A stretch of DNA of 64,000 nt from Spirosoma pollinicola (GTDB lineage Bacteria; Bacteroidota; Bacteroidia; Cytophagales; Spirosomataceae). The DNA is taken from positions 3,449,027-3,513,026 of the forward strand of contig NZ_CP025096.1 in assembly GCF_002831565.1 (NCBI RefSeq), written 5' to 3'. A model generated the notes under the pieces. That model saw only the letters and a list, made by a program, of their open reading frames with translations, made no database searches and was not told where the DNA came from. This document shows, piece by piece, positions 43,706 to 53,282 of the stretch (the first letter of the stretch is position 1; each line of letters starts with the position of its first letter). Both the position numbers and the translations under genes were made by a program.

Positions 43706-45070
43706 ATGCAAAAACCAACTTTGCCAAAAGGCACGCGTGACTTTGGCCCGGAGCAAATGAGCAAACGGCTGTTTATTTTCGACACCATTCGGGAAACCTT
43801 CAAACGCTTTGGCTTCCAGCCACTCGAAACGCCATCTATGGAAAACCTGTCGACCCTGACGGGAAAGTATGGCGACGAAGGCGATCAACTCCTGTTTAAA
43901 ATTCTGAACTCCGGCGATTTCTCGGCCAACATAACCGAACTCGATCTGGCATCGGGATCTAAAAAATTAACGCCTAAAATTTCGGAGAAAGGTCTGCGGT
44001 ATGACCTGACGGTACCGTTTGCCCGCTATGTGGTCATAAACCGAAACGCGCTGACGCTGCCCTTTAAACGCTACCAGATGCAGCCCGTCTGGCGGGCCGA
44101 TCGCCCGCAACGGGGACGTTATCGGGAGTTCTACCAGTGCGATGCCGATGTTGTGGGAACCGATTCACTGTTGTGCGAAGCAGAAATTGTGCTGATGATC
44201 CACGAGGTGTTTCGCAATCTGAACATTCAGGATTTTACGCTGAAAATTAATAACCGCAAAATTCTGGCGGGTATTGCCGAGGTCATTGGCGTGCCGGGGC
44301 AGGAGGGAACACTTTCAGTCGCCATTGATAAACTGGATAAGATTGGCCAGGAAAAAGTACTGGATGAACTTCGGGGACGTGGATTCACTGAAGATACGCT
44401 TAGTAAACTTGATCCTCTGTTTTCGTTTGGCACACTTGATCTCACCACGACACTCAACCAGTTAAAAACATGGCTCTCGGTTTCTGATTTGGCGAGTAAA
44501 GGGATTGCTGAACTCGAAGAAACCCTTTTGTTCGTTCGTCAATACGGGCTGGCAAATGCACGTGTTGAGTTTGATCCGACCCTAGCGCGGGGATTGTCGT
44601 ACTACACGGGTGCTATTTTTGAAGTGAAAGCCAACGGTGTTTCGATTGGCAGTGTGAGCGGGGGAGGGCGTTACGATAATTTGACCGGAGCCTTTGGCAT
44701 GCCGGGCTTATCGGGGGTGGGTATCTCGTTTGGGGTAGATCGTATCTATGATGTGATGGACGAGCTGAACCTGTTTCCTGCCAGTGCGGGCCAGGGAACG
44801 CAGGTGCTCATTGTCCCATTCGATTCCGAAGCCCGTTCGGTGGCGTTGCCCTTGTTGAGTAAACTTCGGGTTGCCAATATTGCTGCCGAAATGTATCCCG
44901 ACCTGACGAAAGTGAAGAAAATGCTCGATTACGCCAATGCACGGGCTATTCCGTTTGTCGTACTAATCGGTTCCGAAGAAGTGCAAACTGGCGTGTTGAC
45001 GCTGAAAAATATGCTTACCGGCGAACAGCATAAGTTAACCGCTGGGGAATTAGTCACTCGTTTGGAATAG
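43706..45070 (+). CDS. hisS: histidyl-tRNA synthetase
   Basis: A 454-residue class II aminoacyl-tRNA synthetase. Motif 2 is WRADRPQRGRYREFYQCDAD (about 129-148). The histidine-specific LARGLSYYTGAIFE (about 292-305) and motif 3 GGGRYDNL with SGVGISFGVDR follow, and the C-terminal anticodon-binding domain is about 355-454 (VLIVPFD, VLIGSEE). The N-terminus KPTLPKGTRDF is the standard family start. Assignment is certain. Confidence 0.98.
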   Translation: MQKPTLPKGTRDFGPEQMSKRLFIFDTIRETFKRFGFQPLETPSMENLSTLTGKYGDEGDQLLFKILNSGDFSANITELDLASGSKKLTPKISEKGLRYDLTVPFARYVVINRNALTLPFKRYQMQPVWRADRPQRGRYREFYQCDADVVGTDSLLCEAEIVLMIHEVFRNLNIQDFTLKINNRKILAGIAEVIGVPGQEGTLSVAIDKLDKIGQEKVLDELRGRGFTEDTLSKLDPLFSFGTLDLTTTLNQLKTWLSVSDLASKGIAELEETLLFVRQYGLANARVEFDPTLARGLSYYTGAIFEVKANGVSIGSVSGGGRYDNLTGAFGMPGLSGVGISFGVDRIYDVMDELNLFPASAGQGTQVLIVPFDSEARSVALPLLSKLRVANIAAEMYPDLTKVKKMLDYANARAIPFVVLIGSEEVQTGVLTLKNMLTGEQHKLTAGELVTRLE

Positions 45071-45134
45071 GGTTGGCTTGGTTTATGATGCTTTGGCAAC
45101 GGCCACCCGGCTTCGTCAGCATGACAAAAACAAC

Positions 45135-46031
45135 TTAATCGAAGCTAAATTCCTGTACGAAAAGGCTCAGCGCGTCAAAACCGTCGGGCCTTTTTAATTG
45201 GTTGATCGTTGCAAACCTGGTGATGGTTAACGCATCCTGAAAATGGGTTTTCAGGTATTGGCCGGTCAATAGTTGAACAGGTAACGGAAAGTGTTTCAAT
45301 AGTTCCACCGGGGCATGCAGGGGCTTGATTCGCTCAGTTTGTTTACGCGAATTTGGCGGATAAAGGAGCGTAATCATTCGCAGAGGAATAGGCGTTTGTG
45401 GGAAATCAGTTACTGATTGATTAACTAAAAATTTAGTTGATCCTTCAAACGACGGTTCCAGTTTTGATTCATCGACGTTAAGGCCGTCTACCGTATTTTT
45501 CCAGATCTTGTATTGACCAAAAGCGGGAATCACGTAGGGTCTACCGTCAATGAGCTGGACAGCGACTAAGTCATCCGTCAATACCGTATGGCCTGCTTTC
45601 CCGAAGGCGGCCGCCGTTGTCGATTTACCTGCACCCGGTATTCCCAGAAACACAGCCGCATCATCGCCGAATTTAACCGCACTTCCATGCAACAGCAAAA
45701 GACCGCGCTGATAGAGAACAAGACCAATTACTTCACTCAGCAGAAACAGTCTTATTGTCCCTTCATCGGCACCATTATTTTGGTAGACGATTGTTTTGCC
45801 GTCCGAGACCCTGAAGATCCCGACCCCGTCCCAATTCAATACAATGTCTGACGCTGTAATGCCTAGCTTAGCCCGAATCCCCCGGCGCTGAATCCTGGTA
45901 GGACGGTTTGCTTTCTGTTGAATACTACCCTCGCTTATACAAACATCTGTTTCGGCTGTTGAATGGGGCAAAACACCGGTAAAATCAATGTCTGTTTCAA
46001 GAGTCAACCCAAAGGCAAGGTATTTTCGCAT
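45135..46031 (-). CDS. HprK-related P-loop ATPase
   Basis: A 298-residue protein with the HPr-kinase C-terminal fold. The Walker A is GIPGAGKST (130-138), followed by VLTDDLVAV (150-158), as in HPr kinases and serine-kinase-like enzymes. The sequence before it (HGSAVKFGDDAAVF) also fits. The N-terminal 100 residues are not the typical HprK sensor domain. Relatives of this shape occur beside peptide-modification and surface-glycan genes, but here the gene stands alone, with no PTS or RiPP gene near. Substrate is unknown. A possible -7 element (TACTTTTG, minus strand 46058-46065) is 27 bp upstream. Confidence 0.7.
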   Translation of the reverse strand: MRKYLAFGLTLETDIDFTGVLPHSTAETDVCISEGSIQQKANRPTRIQRRGIRAKLGITASDIVLNWDGVGIFRVSDGKTIVYQNNGADEGTIRLFLLSEVIGLVLYQRGLLLLHGSAVKFGDDAAVFLGIPGAGKSTTAAAFGKAGHTVLTDDLVAVQLIDGRPYVIPAFGQYKIWKNTVDGLNVDESKLEPSFEGSTKFLVNQSVTDFPQTPIPLRMITLLYPPNSRKQTERIKPLHAPVELLKHFPLPVQLLTGQYLKTHFQDALTITRFATINQLKRPDGFDALSLFVQEFSFD

Positions 46032-46094
46032 AGATGGAGATAAGCAAGTCTACTCCCCAAAAGTAGGCATTATATGATCCGTCCGCGTTATTGA

Positions 46095-46454
46095 TTACTC
46101 CGTTCCTTTGGGTTGGCCAGTTTGTTTTTTCGGTAAACCAGTCTGGCTTTTTGTCTTTGTACTGGTCGATGACGTCGGCTTGGCAGGTGTTGAATTACCC
46201 GAACCATCGGGAGACGCCGATCTGTTTTTTACATTGGTTGGCGGAACGTACATGTAATCGCGGGAGGCCCCTTCGTCGGCAATCGTCATGCTTGCGGGGC
46301 TACCGGCAGCTGCGCGTTTCCCTTCGGTCAGGTAACCTGTACCCGTCGAGGCAGTTGACCCGCCACTACGCCCACCCGTTGTCGATTGCGCCTGAACAGA
46401 TAATGTGCAACCGATTAACAGGGAAAATGAGGCTATTGCAAAAGTCGTTTTCAT
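46095..46454 (-). CDS. small secreted Ser/Thr/Gly-rich protein
   Basis: A 119-residue protein of unknown function. I start it at ATG 46454, because MKTTFAIASFSLLIGCTLSVQAQ is a clear signal peptide; an upstream in-frame ATG at 46520 would bury it. After cleavage the chain is low-complexity (Ser, Thr, Gly, Lys, Pro) with a short TIADEGASRDYMYVPPTN core, and looks disordered. It lies 99 bp downstream of the DUF4142 gene on the same strand. Confidence 0.6.
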   Translation of the reverse strand: MKTTFAIASFSLLIGCTLSVQAQSTTGGRSGGSTASTGTGYLTEGKRAAAGSPASMTIADEGASRDYMYVPPTNVKNRSASPDGSGNSTPAKPTSSTSTKTKSQTGLPKKQTGQPKGTE

Positions 46455-46553
46455 GAGTGGGGTTTGTTTATGGATAAAGGCCAGACTGCCATTGCCATCA
46501 GGAACTTGTCGTATCGACAATATCTCGACAGCAATGGCAGTCTCCCTTGTCTC

Positions 46554-47132
46554 TTACTTCATTTTCTTATCAATCGCATTGATGGCATCCATGTGCTTTT
46601 GCAGCGTTGGGAGCGTCTTTGTAGCAAAATCTTTAACCGCCGGGTTTGTCTTATCGTCTTCGGCTGCCTTTTTGAATTCGTCGATATCGTCCTTGTGATC
46701 ATCGACCATCATGCTAACATACTTTTTATCGAACTCTGCTCCCGACAGTTTTGCCATGTCGTTCACGTGCTTTTGTTCGTCCTCACCCAGTGTGCTCGGC
46801 AGGGTGATATTTTGCGTAGCCGCGATAGTTTTTAACTCTTCGTTCGCTTTCGAGTGATCGCTTACCATCATAGCGCCGAACTCCTTCACATCTTTACTTA
46901 CCCCTTTTTCCTGAGCCATGCGACCTAGCTCCACTTCCAGCATACCACCGTTTGCCGCTTTCACCGCAAACTCGTTGGTGTCTTCGGTCTGGCCGGTGCC
47001 GGCATCTTCTTTAGCGTCGTTGGATTTCTCCGCATTTTCAACGCTGTCATCACCTTCTTTTTTCTTTTCACTGCAAGCCTGAAAACTCAGGGTGCTGATA
47101 ACCAGTAACAGAAGCAAACTTACTTTTTTCAT
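46554..47132 (-). CDS. DUF4142-family lipoprotein
   Basis: A 192-residue exported protein. The N-terminus MKKVSLLLLLVISTLSFQACS carries a lipobox with the acceptor cysteine at residue 20, predicting lipid anchoring. An acidic linker (21-55) follows, then the ferritin-like helical DUF4142 domain (about 53-192) with EFGAMMVSDHSKANEEL and VSMMVDDHKDDIDEF, its two characteristic DH-containing helices. Such proteins are common in Bacteroidota envelopes; their role is unknown. It is divergent from the RES-Xre pair. Confidence 0.88.
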   Translation of the reverse strand: MKKVSLLLLLVISTLSFQACSEKKKEGDDSVENAEKSNDAKEDAGTGQTEDTNEFAVKAANGGMLEVELGRMAQEKGVSKDVKEFGAMMVSDHSKANEELKTIAATQNITLPSTLGEDEQKHVNDMAKLSGAEFDKKYVSMMVDDHKDDIDEFKKAAEDDKTNPAVKDFATKTLPTLQKHMDAINAIDKKMK

Positions 47133-47221
47133 AACGTTATTAATTACAGTTTGATGAACTTCTACTAGAAACGATTTTAAGCAAGATAGGTTTTAGGGAA
47201 CCGAGGGAGCGGGAAATTATT

Positions 47222-47262
47222 AGACAAAATTCTTAGTTATCCAGACAAAAGTCTTAAGTTTG
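47222..47262 (+). promoter_or_regulatory. promoter and operator of the RES-Xre operon
   Basis: TAAGTTTG (47255-47262) fits the -7 element, 5 bp before the antitoxin ATG. Two direct repeats, AGACAAAATTCTTAGTT (47222-47238) and AGACAAAAGTCTTAAGTT (47243-47260), are spaced 21 bp, two helical turns. The second contains the inverted repeat AGAC-AAAA-GTCT. This fits an autoregulatory Xre operator. Confidence 0.5.
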
Positions 47263-47266
47263 TTTT

Positions 47267-47650
47267 ATGATTGTTCCAGACCGTATAGCACTCGTTTTTT
47301 TGGCCCTAAAAGGTGTTCCGGCTACGCGCTTCTTTGAAATTGCGGATCTGACGGGCTATAAACGTGAACATCTGGCGGAGGTGTTTGACACATCGCTCAA
47401 AACCTTTCAGCGATACGAGCGCGAGAAAAAAAGCCTGAATCCGCAGGACAGTGAGAAAGTGCTCAAAATTATGGCCCTGTTCCAAACCGGTGAATCGGTA
47501 TTTGGAACGGCCGATTCGTTTCGGCGGTGGATGGATAAACCCGCCTATGGCCTGGGAAACCAGGTTCCCTTCGAACTCCTGCATACGTCGGGTGGGATAG
47601 ATTTAGTGATGGATGAGCTTACCCGCATCGAATACGGCGATCTGGCCTAG
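47267..47650 (+). CDS. Xre/MbcA/ParS-type antitoxin
   Basis: A 127-residue antitoxin. The N-terminal half (about 18-80) is an Xre-like helix-turn-helix (ADLTGYKREHLAEVFDTSL, KTFQRYEREKKSLNPQ). The C-terminal half is the DUF2384/MbcA-ParS toxin-binding domain (FGTADSFRRWMDKPAYGLG, then LLHTSGGIDLVMDELTRIEYG). It stands 41 bp before the RES toxin, the standard antitoxin-first order. It should bind and mask the toxin and repress its own promoter. Confidence 0.9.
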   Translation: MIVPDRIALVFLALKGVPATRFFEIADLTGYKREHLAEVFDTSLKTFQRYEREKKSLNPQDSEKVLKIMALFQTGESVFGTADSFRRWMDKPAYGLGNQVPFELLHTSGGIDLVMDELTRIEYGDLA

Positions 47651-47691
47651 TACTTAATCGCCAGTCTCTCATTGCTGAGCTGGTTTACCCA

Positions 47692-48141
47692 ATGATTGTT
47701 TATCGAATTACCAAGGCGGTGTATGCTGATCGCTTAGTGGCTTCTGGTGGGGCGGCTCGCTGGAACAGCCGGGGGCAGTTTGTTATCTATACCGCTGCTA
47801 CCCGCGCACTGGCGTGTCTGGAGAATGTTGTTCACCGGGGGGGTGAAGGGTTACTGGATACGTTTCGGGTCATGGTGATCGAGGTGCCGGATGCGCTGCT
47901 TGTTGAAACGATAGCGGCCGACGTGCTGCCCGTCAACTGGTTTGATTATCAGCAATACAACACCTGTCAACAGGTAGGAGGGGAGTGGCTGAACCGTAGC
48001 CGCTCGGCGGTATTACAGGTACCATCCGCCATAATTCCAAATGAATGGAATTACCTGCTTAATCCTGCCCATCCCGATTTTTCGATGGTGCGGTTAGTGC
48101 GGACAGAACCCTTTGCGTTTGATCCGCGCATTAAATCCTAG
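47692..48141 (+). CDS. RES-domain toxin
   Basis: A 149-residue toxin of the RES-Xre type II system. Characterised members degrade NAD+ and stop growth. Conserved active-site residues appear in the family spacing: Arg23 (AARWNSRG), Tyr33 (VIYTA) and Glu44 (ALACLENVVH), with a C-terminal RSRSAVLQVPSAI segment supplying the serine and PNEWNYLLNPAHPDF closing the fold. It is intact and full length, so the module is probably functional. It lies between housekeeping genes (hisS region and gyrA), suggesting insertion of a mobile module. Confidence 0.92.
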   Translation: MIVYRITKAVYADRLVASGGAARWNSRGQFVIYTAATRALACLENVVHRGGEGLLDTFRVMVIEVPDALLVETIAADVLPVNWFDYQQYNTCQQVGGEWLNRSRSAVLQVPSAIIPNEWNYLLNPAHPDFSMVRLVRTEPFAFDPRIKS

Positions 48142-48343
48142 CGACTAAATTAACTTGATTAACGGGACTGAAACCGGATAAAGGCAGACTATATTTTAGT
48201 TGAAATAGAATTGTATTTGATTTAGATGATGATACTGGCCTGTGTTATCATTTTTAGCCTTTTTAAGGGGTTTTTCTATCGCCCATTTAAGCCCTTTGCG
48301 CGCGATTTTAAGGGATTATTTCTGGTTTCTCCTGAAAATTTTG

Positions 48344-48351
48344 TATATTTG
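48344..48351 (+). promoter_or_regulatory. gyrA promoter -7 element
   Basis: TATATTTG, 68 bp before the gyrA ATG, fits TAnnTTTG. The bases upstream (48230-48330) hold several AAGGG/CCCTT-TTAA blocks of unknown meaning. Confidence 0.5.
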
Positions 48352-48418
48352 TGTATAGAGCGGTTTACGCGCAGTGTGTAAGCCGGAATAGTAATTTTCT
48401 GCGAAACTCATTTGTCAC

Positions 48419-50935
48419 ATGGCGGACGAAACTCCCGACCTCGAATCTCCCAGTAATATCATTCCCATCAACATTGAAGACGAAATGCGTGGTGCCTACA
48501 TTGATTACTCAATGTCGGTTATCATCTCTCGTGCGTTGCCCGATGTTCGTGACGGCCTGAAACCCGTTCACCGTCGGGTATTGTTTGGAATGGCAGAATT
48601 AGGGGTTAATTACAATAAGCCCCACAAGAAATCGGCCCGTATTGTTGGTGAAGTGCTTGGTAAATATCACCCACACGGCGATTCATCGGTATATGATACA
48701 ATGGTTCGGATGGCCCAGGACTGGTCATTGCGCTACCCGCTCGTTGATGGTCAGGGAAACTTTGGTTCCATCGACGGTGACTCACCGGCAGCCATGCGGT
48801 ATACCGAAGCCCGGTTAAAGCGGATTGCCGATGAGATACTCACCGACATTTATAAAGAAACGGTTGACTTCCAGGGTAATTTCGATGATTCCCTTCAGGA
48901 GCCTACTGTTATGCCGGCCAAGTTGCCGAATTTATTATTGAATGGTTCGTCAGGTATTGCCGTAGGGATGGCCACAAACATGGCTCCCCACAACCTTACC
49001 GAAGTGGTGAATGGTATTCTGGCCTATCTGGATAACTACGACATCACGATTGAGGAACTGATGCAGCACGTGAAGGCACCAGATTTTCCTACGGGTGCTA
49101 CTATCTACGGCATGGAGGGTGTTAAGTCAGCCTTTATGACCGGTCGTGGCCGAGTGGTAATGCGGGCACACGCTACCATTGAAGAGAATCGGGGCAAAAC
49201 ACAGATCATCGTAACGGATGTTCCGTACATGGTCAACAAAGCCGTGATGCTCGAAAAAACGGCTGATCTTATCAACGATAAGAAAATCGAAGGTATCATG
49301 GCCTTCCGGGATGAATCTGACCGGGATGGCCTTCGGGTAGTTTATGATCTTCGGAAAGATGCCATTCCTAACGTGGTCCTGAATAACCTGTATAAGCATA
49401 CAGCTCTGCAATCGTCTTTCAGTATCAACAACGTCGCCCTGGTAAAAGGACGCCCGATGATGTTGAATCTGAAAGATATGATGAAGTATTACGTCGAGCA
49501 CCGATTCGAGGTAATTACCCGTCGTACGCAGTATGAACTGCGCGAAGCTGAAAAGCGGGCCCATATTCTGGAAGGTCTGTTGATTGCGCTGGATAATATC
49601 GATGCGGTCATTGAGTTGATTCGGTCATCGCGCGATCCGGAAGTAGCCCGTACGGGTCTTATGGAGCGCTTCAGCCTCAGCGATATTCAGGCCAAAGCCA
49701 TTCTGGAAATGCGTTTGCAGCGGCTGACAGGTCTGGAGCGGGATAAGCTGCAGGCTGAGTTTGACGAGTTGATGAAAGAAATCACTGACCTGAAAGAAAT
49801 CCTTGCCAGCGAAGAACGCAAACGGGATGTTATCCGGGAAGAACTGACCGACATCCGCGCCCGTTACGGCGACGAACGCCGAACGGAAATCAACCCATTG
49901 GGCGACGGTAATATCAGCGATCTGTCGCTTATTGCCGATGAGGACATGGTCATCACCATCTCGCATGAAGGCTATATTAAACGAACGCCAACAACTGAGT
50001 ACCGGTCGCAGGGGCGGGGAGGAGTAGGAGCAAAGGCCGTTGCAACAAAGGAAGAGGACTTCACCGAGCACCTGTTCACGGCAACCATGCACAATACCCT
50101 GCTGGCGTTTACCCAGAAAGGTCGTTTGTACTGGCTGCCGGTTTATGAACTACCCGAAGGTTCACGTGTATCGAAAGGTCGGCCACTGGCTAATTTTATC
50201 AATATCGAGTCTGACGACAAAGTTCGTGCGGTCATTAACGTGACCGACCTGAAGAACGAGGATTACATCAACAATAATTACATTGTGATGTGCACCCGGA
50301 AAGGCACCATTAAGAAAACAATGCTGGAAGCCTATTCCCGTCCGCGTCAAAACGGCATCATTGCGATTACCATTGATGAGGACGATCAACTGCTGGGCGT
50401 TTGTATGACCAATGGCGACAATGATATTGTCATTGCGTCGAGTGCCGGTAAGGCTGTTCGTTTCCACGAAAGTCGGGTAAGGCCAATGGGTCGTACAGCG
50501 GCTGGCGTACGGGGTATTTCGCTGGATGACGATGATGCATCGGATCATGTAATTGGTATGGTGTGTATCTCTTCAGCTCAGGCTCAGTTACTGGTTGTCT
50601 CGAAAAATGGCTATGGAAAGCGCTCGGACATTGATGGCTACCGGATTACGAACCGGGGTGCCAAGGGTGTTGGTACGCTGAAAGTGACCGATAAAGTTGG
50701 TCGGTTGGTTGCCGTACTCGACGTAGCGGATAATGACGACCTGATGATCATCAATAAATCGGGTATTGCCATTCGGACCCCGGTAGAGGCCATCAGCGTT
50801 ATTGGGCGGAACACACAGGGTGTACGCCTGATCAAGTTAAATGATGGGGACGAAATCTCGTCGGTAACGAAAATCAAACGGGAGGAAGGAGAGGAGCTAC
50901 TTATTGCCGAACCAGACGCTACAGTTGTAGAATAG
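48419..50935 (+). CDS. gyrA: DNA gyrase subunit A
   Basis: An 838-residue breakage-reunion subunit of gyrase. The active-site tyrosine is Tyr128 in [12 protein letters not shown]. The quinolone region reads [11 protein letters not shown], with Ser89 and Asp93 at the positions of E. coli Ser83 and Asp87, the susceptible state. The coiled-coil arm (about 440-490) is followed by the six-bladed C-terminal wrapping domain, which opens with the GyrA box QGRGGVG near 529-535, a variant of the QRRGGKG consensus. It is full length. A hairpin after the stop ends the transcript. Confidence 0.98.
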   Translation: MADETPDLESPSNIIPINIEDEMRGAYIDYSMSVIISRALPDVRDGLKPVHRRVLFGMAELGVNYNKPHKKSARIVGEVLGKYHPHGDSSVYDTMVRMAQDWSLRYPLVDGQGNFGSIDGDSPAAMRYTEARLKRIADEILTDIYKETVDFQGNFDDSLQEPTVMPAKLPNLLLNGSSGIAVGMATNMAPHNLTEVVNGILAYLDNYDITIEELMQHVKAPDFPTGATIYGMEGVKSAFMTGRGRVVMRAHATIEENRGKTQIIVTDVPYMVNKAVMLEKTADLINDKKIEGIMAFRDESDRDGLRVVYDLRKDAIPNVVLNNLYKHTALQSSFSINNVALVKGRPMMLNLKDMMKYYVEHRFEVITRRTQYELREAEKRAHILEGLLIALDNIDAVIELIRSSRDPEVARTGLMERFSLSDIQAKAILEMRLQRLTGLERDKLQAEFDELMKEITDLKEILASEERKRDVIREELTDIRARYGDERRTEINPLGDGNISDLSLIADEDMVITISHEGYIKRTPTTEYRSQGRGGVGAKAVATKEEDFTEHLFTATMHNTLLAFTQKGRLYWLPVYELPEGSRVSKGRPLANFINIESDDKVRAVINVTDLKNEDYINNNYIVMCTRKGTIKKTMLEAYSRPRQNGIIAITIDEDDQLLGVCMTNGDNDIVIASSAGKAVRFHESRVRPMGRTAAGVRGISLDDDDASDHVIGMVCISSAQAQLLVVSKNGYGKRSDIDGYRITNRGAKGVGTLKVTDKVGRLVAVLDVADNDDLMIINKSGIAIRTPVEAISVIGRNTQGVRLIKLNDGDEISSVTKIKREEGEELLIAEPDATVVE

Positions 50936-50951
50936 TAATTTTATAAGTTAG

Positions 50952-50996
50952 TTGAGCCGTCAATGCTGAAAACAAAAATCAGTGTTGGCGGCTCAA
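50952..50996. terminator. hairpin after gyrA
   Basis: TTGAGCCG (50952-50959) pairs with CGGCTCAA (50989-50996), with further inner pairs (CAA/TTG, CTGA/TCAG). The tail is AACATTTTAA, so the T-run is weak. Confidence 0.6.
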
Positions 50997-51075
50997 ACAT
51001 TTTAATGCGGGTCATGCTTATACAGTCAGATTCCGTAATTTCGTTTTTAATAAGAAACACAACCCCAGTTTACAC

Positions 51076-52518
51076 ATGAAACAAGTTTTTGTAATTCTCG
51101 TTGCGTGTCTCCTGTCAGCAGGTGTACGCGCTCAGCAAGGTACTACCGCGGCAGATGTAGCCATGGAGGCCTCTAAAAAAGAAAAGGACAAAAGTGACAA
51201 GGATATTACGGATGCGAAAGCGAGTGCTAAAGCAAGCACCTGGATGGATCGTGCCAAAATTTATCAAACGATTGCTGCCAATGGATACATTAAGCTGGAT
51301 TCTGCTGCTGCGACGACTGCCTTTGACTCATTCAAAAAGGTAATTGAACTGGATAAGGATAAAAAAGGTGGTGCTGGTAAATTAGCCAAAGAAGCTGAGG
51401 ACGCCCTGAAGTCGCAAACCCTGGCTACCGCTTTTCTACAACAGGGCGTAGCCAAATTCCAGTCTAAAAATTATGCAGACGCTGCTAAGTCGTTGGCAAT
51501 AGCGGGTGATATCAATCCTAAAGACACGTTAGCCCCGCTTTATACAGCTATTGCCGCTCAGCAGATTAAAGATAATGCAACGGCAAAAACTCAGTTGGAA
51601 AAATACATCGCTGGTGGTGGTAAGGATGCAAGTATCTACGGATCATTGGCCATGTTATATCGCAGCGATAATGAAATTGATAAGGCACTGGCTGCTTTGG
51701 ATAAGGGTATTGCCCTGGCACCAGGTAATAAAGATCTGGCTAACGAGAAAATCAACATCATGCTCTCGACAAACCGGATGGACGATGCTATCTCGGGCAT
51801 GAAGCAAATGGTTGAAAAAGACCCAAACAATGTTCAGAACCTCGTGAATCTGTCCATTGTGTATAACAATATTGCCAGTAAGTCGACCGAAGAAATTCGC
51901 AAGCTGGAAGGGGATAGCAAGAAAGGGGGTAATACCGCAAAGCAACTGGCCGATGGCAAAAGTATCATTGATGCCTACAACAGTGAAATTGCCCGGTTAA
52001 CAGCTACGATTAAGAAGACGCCTAAGCCTGAATTGAAACGCCAGTTGGCCGATGTTCAAAAGCGCCTGGCCGATCAAAAAACAGAAGTAGCTAAATTGGA
52101 AGCAGATGCTAAAGCGGCCTCGGCTGCTGCTGCGGGAGCAACCGATTCGGCAAAGCGCTTAGCTGAACTCAAACAGGTACAAACGGAGAACAAGAATCAG
52201 GAGAAATTGTATTTGGATAAGGCATTAGCCATTGATCCAAATAACTATGATGCCAATTTCAATATGGCCGTGTTTATCTTCAATGATGCCGTTGAAATGA
52301 AACGTGGTGTCGACCGGATGGACATGGCTGAGTACAGCAAGAGTGGGAAAGAATTAGATGGTAAGGTTTGTGGTAAATTCAAACAGTCACTACCTTATTT
52401 TACCAAAGCGAAATCAATTAAAGATGAAGCTGATGTGAATGAAAACCTGACGAACCTGCAGAACATTTTAAAGCAGTACGAAGAGAAGAAGATCGTTTGT
52501 ATTGAGCCTGCTAAATAA
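51076..52518 (+). CDS. secreted TPR-repeat protein
   Basis: A 480-residue exported protein. The signal peptide MKQVFVILVACLLSAGVRAQ is followed by a Lys/Asp-rich stretch and at least five TPR-like helix pairs (AFLQQGVAKFQSKNYADAAK, ASIYGSLAMLYRSDNEIDKA, NVQNLVNLSIVYNN). A long Lys/Ala/Glu coiled coil (about 295-375) precedes a final TPR pair (NYDANFNMAVFIFNDAVEM). It is probably a periplasmic scaffold; partners are unknown. A terminator follows. Confidence 0.82.
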   Translation: MKQVFVILVACLLSAGVRAQQGTTAADVAMEASKKEKDKSDKDITDAKASAKASTWMDRAKIYQTIAANGYIKLDSAAATTAFDSFKKVIELDKDKKGGAGKLAKEAEDALKSQTLATAFLQQGVAKFQSKNYADAAKSLAIAGDINPKDTLAPLYTAIAAQQIKDNATAKTQLEKYIAGGGKDASIYGSLAMLYRSDNEIDKALAALDKGIALAPGNKDLANEKINIMLSTNRMDDAISGMKQMVEKDPNNVQNLVNLSIVYNNIASKSTEEIRKLEGDSKKGGNTAKQLADGKSIIDAYNSEIARLTATIKKTPKPELKRQLADVQKRLADQKTEVAKLEADAKAASAAAAGATDSAKRLAELKQVQTENKNQEKLYLDKALAIDPNNYDANFNMAVFIFNDAVEMKRGVDRMDMAEYSKSGKELDGKVCGKFKQSLPYFTKAKSIKDEADVNENLTNLQNILKQYEEKKIVCIEPAK

Positions 52519-52520
52519 GG

Positions 52521-52557
52521 AAATAGGGACGGTGCCAATGGTATCGTCCCTATTTTT
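52521..52557. terminator. terminator after the TPR gene
   Basis: AAATAGGGACG pairs with CGTCCCTATTT around a 13-nt loop that can pair further (CCA/TGG), ending in TTTTT; immediately after the stop. Confidence 0.85.
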
Positions 52558-53282
52558 CAAAACTCTACTTAACATAATATAAATTATATAACAAATTTGA
52601 TGAGGTAATTCACAGACTTATCAACACGTTATCCACGTGGAACACTAAAGTATTGCTTTACAAGGAGTTAGGTAGCTTTTAGCCTATAAAAGGGCTTATA
52701 ATGCCTTAAAAGGGTCTTTTTAATGAAGTAATGATCTCACTAAGCGAAGAATATGTACGGATAAACAAGATAGAACACTGCTAAAATTGATATACTATTG
52801 TTTGATGTACTGGAATGAAGCTCTACTTGAACGTTAAGACAAGCTAGTTAAATTTTATTTTCCTGAACTTAGGTGCATATCCAGTGACTTGAAATTTAAA
52901 CAGCTCCTTTATAAAAAAGAATGCGTTTCGTAATTACGAATTACCTTCTTTCCGACATATCGTTTGGCATTAGAAATAGACTATTGTCTGTTACTTCTCA
53001 AAGCTAAAACCAGATGAAATTCGAATGAGTGGATAATAATTTGTTTGTCCATAGTTTATTGTTTCAACAAGGTCCAGAGAAAAAAGTCTCCTCTTACTAT
53101 TCTGATCTGACAATAACTCTTCAGCATCGCTTTTGAGTATAGCGAGTCTTTGAAAACTATAAAATACTCAACAAAGCAAAAGCTACTCCACTGCAATAAG
53201 CTAAAATCTACTTCTAGAGGGGTAATTAAATTCATTAGTTATCTAGTAAAGCGGCTCCTATAGTTTGCCAAGCTTCACCCGT
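52558..53282. other. 725-bp AT-rich gene-free stretch with parS-like and DnaA-box-like sites
   Basis: No plausible gene on either strand. TTATCCACGTGGAACA (52629-52644) matches 14 of 16 bases of the ParB site TGTTCCACGTGGAACA. DnaA-box-like 9-mers (TTATNCACA, one mismatch each) are TTATCAACA (52618-52626), TTATCCACG (52629-52637) and, on the other strand, TTATCCACT (53028-53036). A very AT-rich tract (52570-52600) adjoins the first pair. The rest shows nothing recognisable. Confidence 0.45.
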
